From Pseudomonas solani (GTDB lineage: Bacteria > Pseudomonadota > Gammaproteobacteria > Pseudomonadales > Pseudomonadaceae), in the NCBI RefSeq assembly GCF_026072635.1, contig NZ_AP023081.1, positions 1,386,501-1,450,500 of the forward strand: a DNA stretch of 64,000 nt. Direction: 5' to 3'. Numbering within the stretch: position 1 is the stretch's first letter; each line of letters starts with the position of its first letter. The notes under the pieces are model-generated. The model did no database searches, was not told the origin of the DNA, and was given only the letters and a program-made list of their open reading frames with translations. Made by a program: the position numbers and the translations under genes. Of the stretch, positions 63,301 through 64,000 are shown piece by piece.

Positions 63301-64000
63301 TCGGAATAGTTCCAGTAGTAGTCACGACGCTCGCGCACCAGGCGCACCTTGAGGCCCTTGGCCTCCAGCTTGTTGCCGGCCGGGTCGGCCACCAGCAGCT
63401 CCACCTCGGCGAGGCTGTCGGTATCGACCGCCTCACCGTCGAACAGGGTGCGCAGGCCGGGCATGCGCGGCGCCGGCCAGACCGGCTGCTGCAGGCGTCG
63501 GGTGATGGGGCGGCCGCCGGTTTCCTGCAGGCTGGCCTGGAGGGTCAGTTGCAAGGGCGAGCGGGCGCTGGCCCAGCGACTGTCGATTTCCAGGGCGCCC
63601 TTGCCGGCTTCGTCGAGGGTGGTTTCATCCAGCTCGATGTCCTGGTTCAGTTCCTCCTCGGTCACCGAGCCGAACTGATAGCCGGGCAGGCTTTCCACCG
63701 CCTCGCGCAGGGGACGGACGTAGAGCTGGCCCAGTAGGCGGTTGCCCGAGGCCGGCGCGCCGTAGAGGTAACGGCCTTCGACCTGGAAGCGCGCCGCGTC
63801 GTCCGGCGCCAGGGGCTCGTCGCTGCCCTTGAGCTCCAGGGCCAGGCGCTCGGGGAGGAAGTCCTCGACCGAGAATTCGTAGAGTTCCTTGTGGCCGTTG
63901 CCCAGGTCCATCAGCAATTGCCAGCGGCCGGTGGGGGAGTCCCCGGAGAGCGGCAACTGGTACTGGTAGAGCCCGCCTTCGTCGGGGTTCCAGACGAAGC
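60372..64000 (-). CDS. Bacterial alpha-2-macroglobulin, C-terminal 1208 residues (runs off the window)
   Basis: This is a YfhM-like periplasmic protease-trapping protein; the frame is open to the right edge and the N-terminus is outside. Macroglobulin beta domains carry 'YPVEWGAYRVEVEDP'-like strands. The A2M family block ('DVGILNITNYATPDPFAALF') and the thioester motif C-A-E-Q in 'YPYGCAEQTTSG' (61770-61781) are present, followed by the alpha-toroid of helical repeats and the receptor-binding-like end. The thioester cysteine and glutamine are intact, so covalent trapping is possible. It is paired with pbpC downstream. Confidence 0.93.
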   Translation of the reverse strand, partial: FVWNPDEGGLYQYQLPLSGDSPTGRWQLLMDLGNGHKELYEFSVEDFLPERLALELKGSDEPLAPDDAARFQVEGRYLYGAPASGNRLLGQLYVRPLREAVESLPGYQFGSVTEEELNQDIELDETTLDEAGKGALEIDSRWASARSPLQLTLQASLQETGGRPITRRLQQPVWPAPRMPGLRTLFDGEAVDTDSLAEVELLVADPAGNKLEAKGLKVRLVRERRDYYWNYSDGEGWSYHYNEKFLNVDEQLVDVAANGTTKVSFPVEWGAYRVEVEDPQSGVISSLRFWAGYRWQDNTDGGAVRPDQVKLALDKPAYGEGEVAKVTVTPPAAGSGYLLVESADGPLWWQSIEVPAEGKAFEIPIAREWARHDLYVSALVVRPGERKERVTPRRAVGLLHLPIDRAQRKLALTLSAPEKMRPSQPLAVHVQARNADGSPARQVRVLVAAVDVGILNITNYATPDPFAALFGRKAYGADQLDVYGQLIEAGQGRLASIAFGGDAGLTAGGKRPQTQVRLVALQSVPLTLDDKGEGELSLDIPDFNGELRLMAQAWSDDRYGMAEAKTVVAAPLVAELSAPRFLAGGDETTVALDLTNLSGKPQALDVRLEAEGQLRLSDSPGSQTAPLQLADGQRTTLRIPVRALGGYGQGRLKVSVNGMELPGETLQPFARDWTLGIRPAWPALVKNFRAVLKGDSWSLPAGTLDAFEPAGREALLAVSSRPPLNIGEQIRALRAYPYGCAEQTTSGLYPSLYADAATLSRLGIEGEKDEARRRAIEIGIERLLGMQRYNGSFGLWSAESEEEYWLTAYVSDFLLRARDQGFAVPAEPLKRANERLLRYLQEPSLIEVSYSQYPGHSRFAVQAYAGYVLARSQQAPLGALRSLYERRADSRSGLPLVQLAVALKAMGDQPRADLALDAGLAVQRDDTFWLDDYGSRLRDQAMILALLEENDLAGDRREALLFDLADLLASKEWLSTQDRNALFLAGRSLLGKAEPQWQASLEVAGQRHALDNNRGGLKLDEAQLAEPLTLASQTKAPLYQRLTLSGYPSQAPKAGGENFTIHREYLGMDGKPLDIRNLESGQLVLVHIGIEAKMRAPDALVVDLLPAGLEPENQNLGQSAASLQDASSEVKEWQEAMQNAAIKHQEFRDDRFVAAVDIREYERTHLLYLARAVTPGRYRVPPPQVESMYRPEWQALGDAPEEMVVKAR

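Overview
The window is a high-GC gammaproteobacterial chromosome segment that reads as Pseudomonas. The support is a tmRNA of Pseudomonas type (tag ANDDNYGAALAA), an RsmN-like RNA-binding protein, an FtnA-type ferritin, a CueR/CopA/CopZ copper set, many LysR/AraC/TetR regulators divergent from short target operons, and Pseudomonas-style intergenic hairpin repeats. Genes are dense and mostly in one- to three-gene units.

Layout. 1-1119: start of a dCache sensor running off the left edge. 1240-1614: ssrA, whose last bases plus terminator are repeated at 2286-2343, the scar expected of an element that integrates at ssrA. 1692-4537: small accessory genes resembling the immunity/excision region of a filamentous (Pf-like) prophage: two related DNA-binding proteins and an XRE regulator on the plus strand, and opposite them a chain of tiny overlapping ORFs ending in an RsmN/CsrA-like protein, with three operator-like repeats between. 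4607-14026: metabolic and regulatory genes (YcaC-like hydrolase, two MDR oxidoreductases, a ToxR/ToxS-like membrane regulator pair, the queuosine-precursor transporter YhhQ behind a preQ1-I riboswitch, a MASE1-PAS-GGDEF protein, LysR with a divergent monooxygenase/oxidoreductase pair). 14070-14557: first copy of a ~490-bp repeat with terminal inverted repeats. 15087-21483: Bcr/CflA transporter and an RND pump with adaptor and divergent TetR repressor. 21491-27032: copper genes copZ, copA and cueR, with a second copy of the 490-bp repeat, interrupted by an IS481-type element, between copZ and copA.

26998-44784: EamA transporter, ferritin, RIO kinase, several regulator/target pairs, a BvgS-like hybrid kinase followed by an HD-GYP response regulator, a thiolase/FabG/MaoC fatty-acyl group, a MazG-like pyrophosphohydrolase and CmoM. 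44820-49080: small lipoproteins (two DUF4136), GNAT, GrpB, and a ParDE toxin-antitoxin pair with a palindromic operator. 49120-49662: an unusual small protein resembling ADP-ribosyltransferase toxin folds. 50041-51984: FadH with a one-base shift at its 5' end. 52172-64000: LysR plus MBL-fold protein, small DMT transporter, GGDEF protein, chemoreceptor, and pbpC beside a thioester-containing alpha-2-macroglobulin gene that runs off the right edge.

The most interesting items are the ssrA-linked element remnant with its RsmN-like gene, the inverted-repeat element and its precise IS interruption, the ADP-ribosyltransferase-like protein, the ToxR/ToxS-like pair and the preQ1 riboswitch. Family assignments come from reading translations and motifs by eye; no database search was run.
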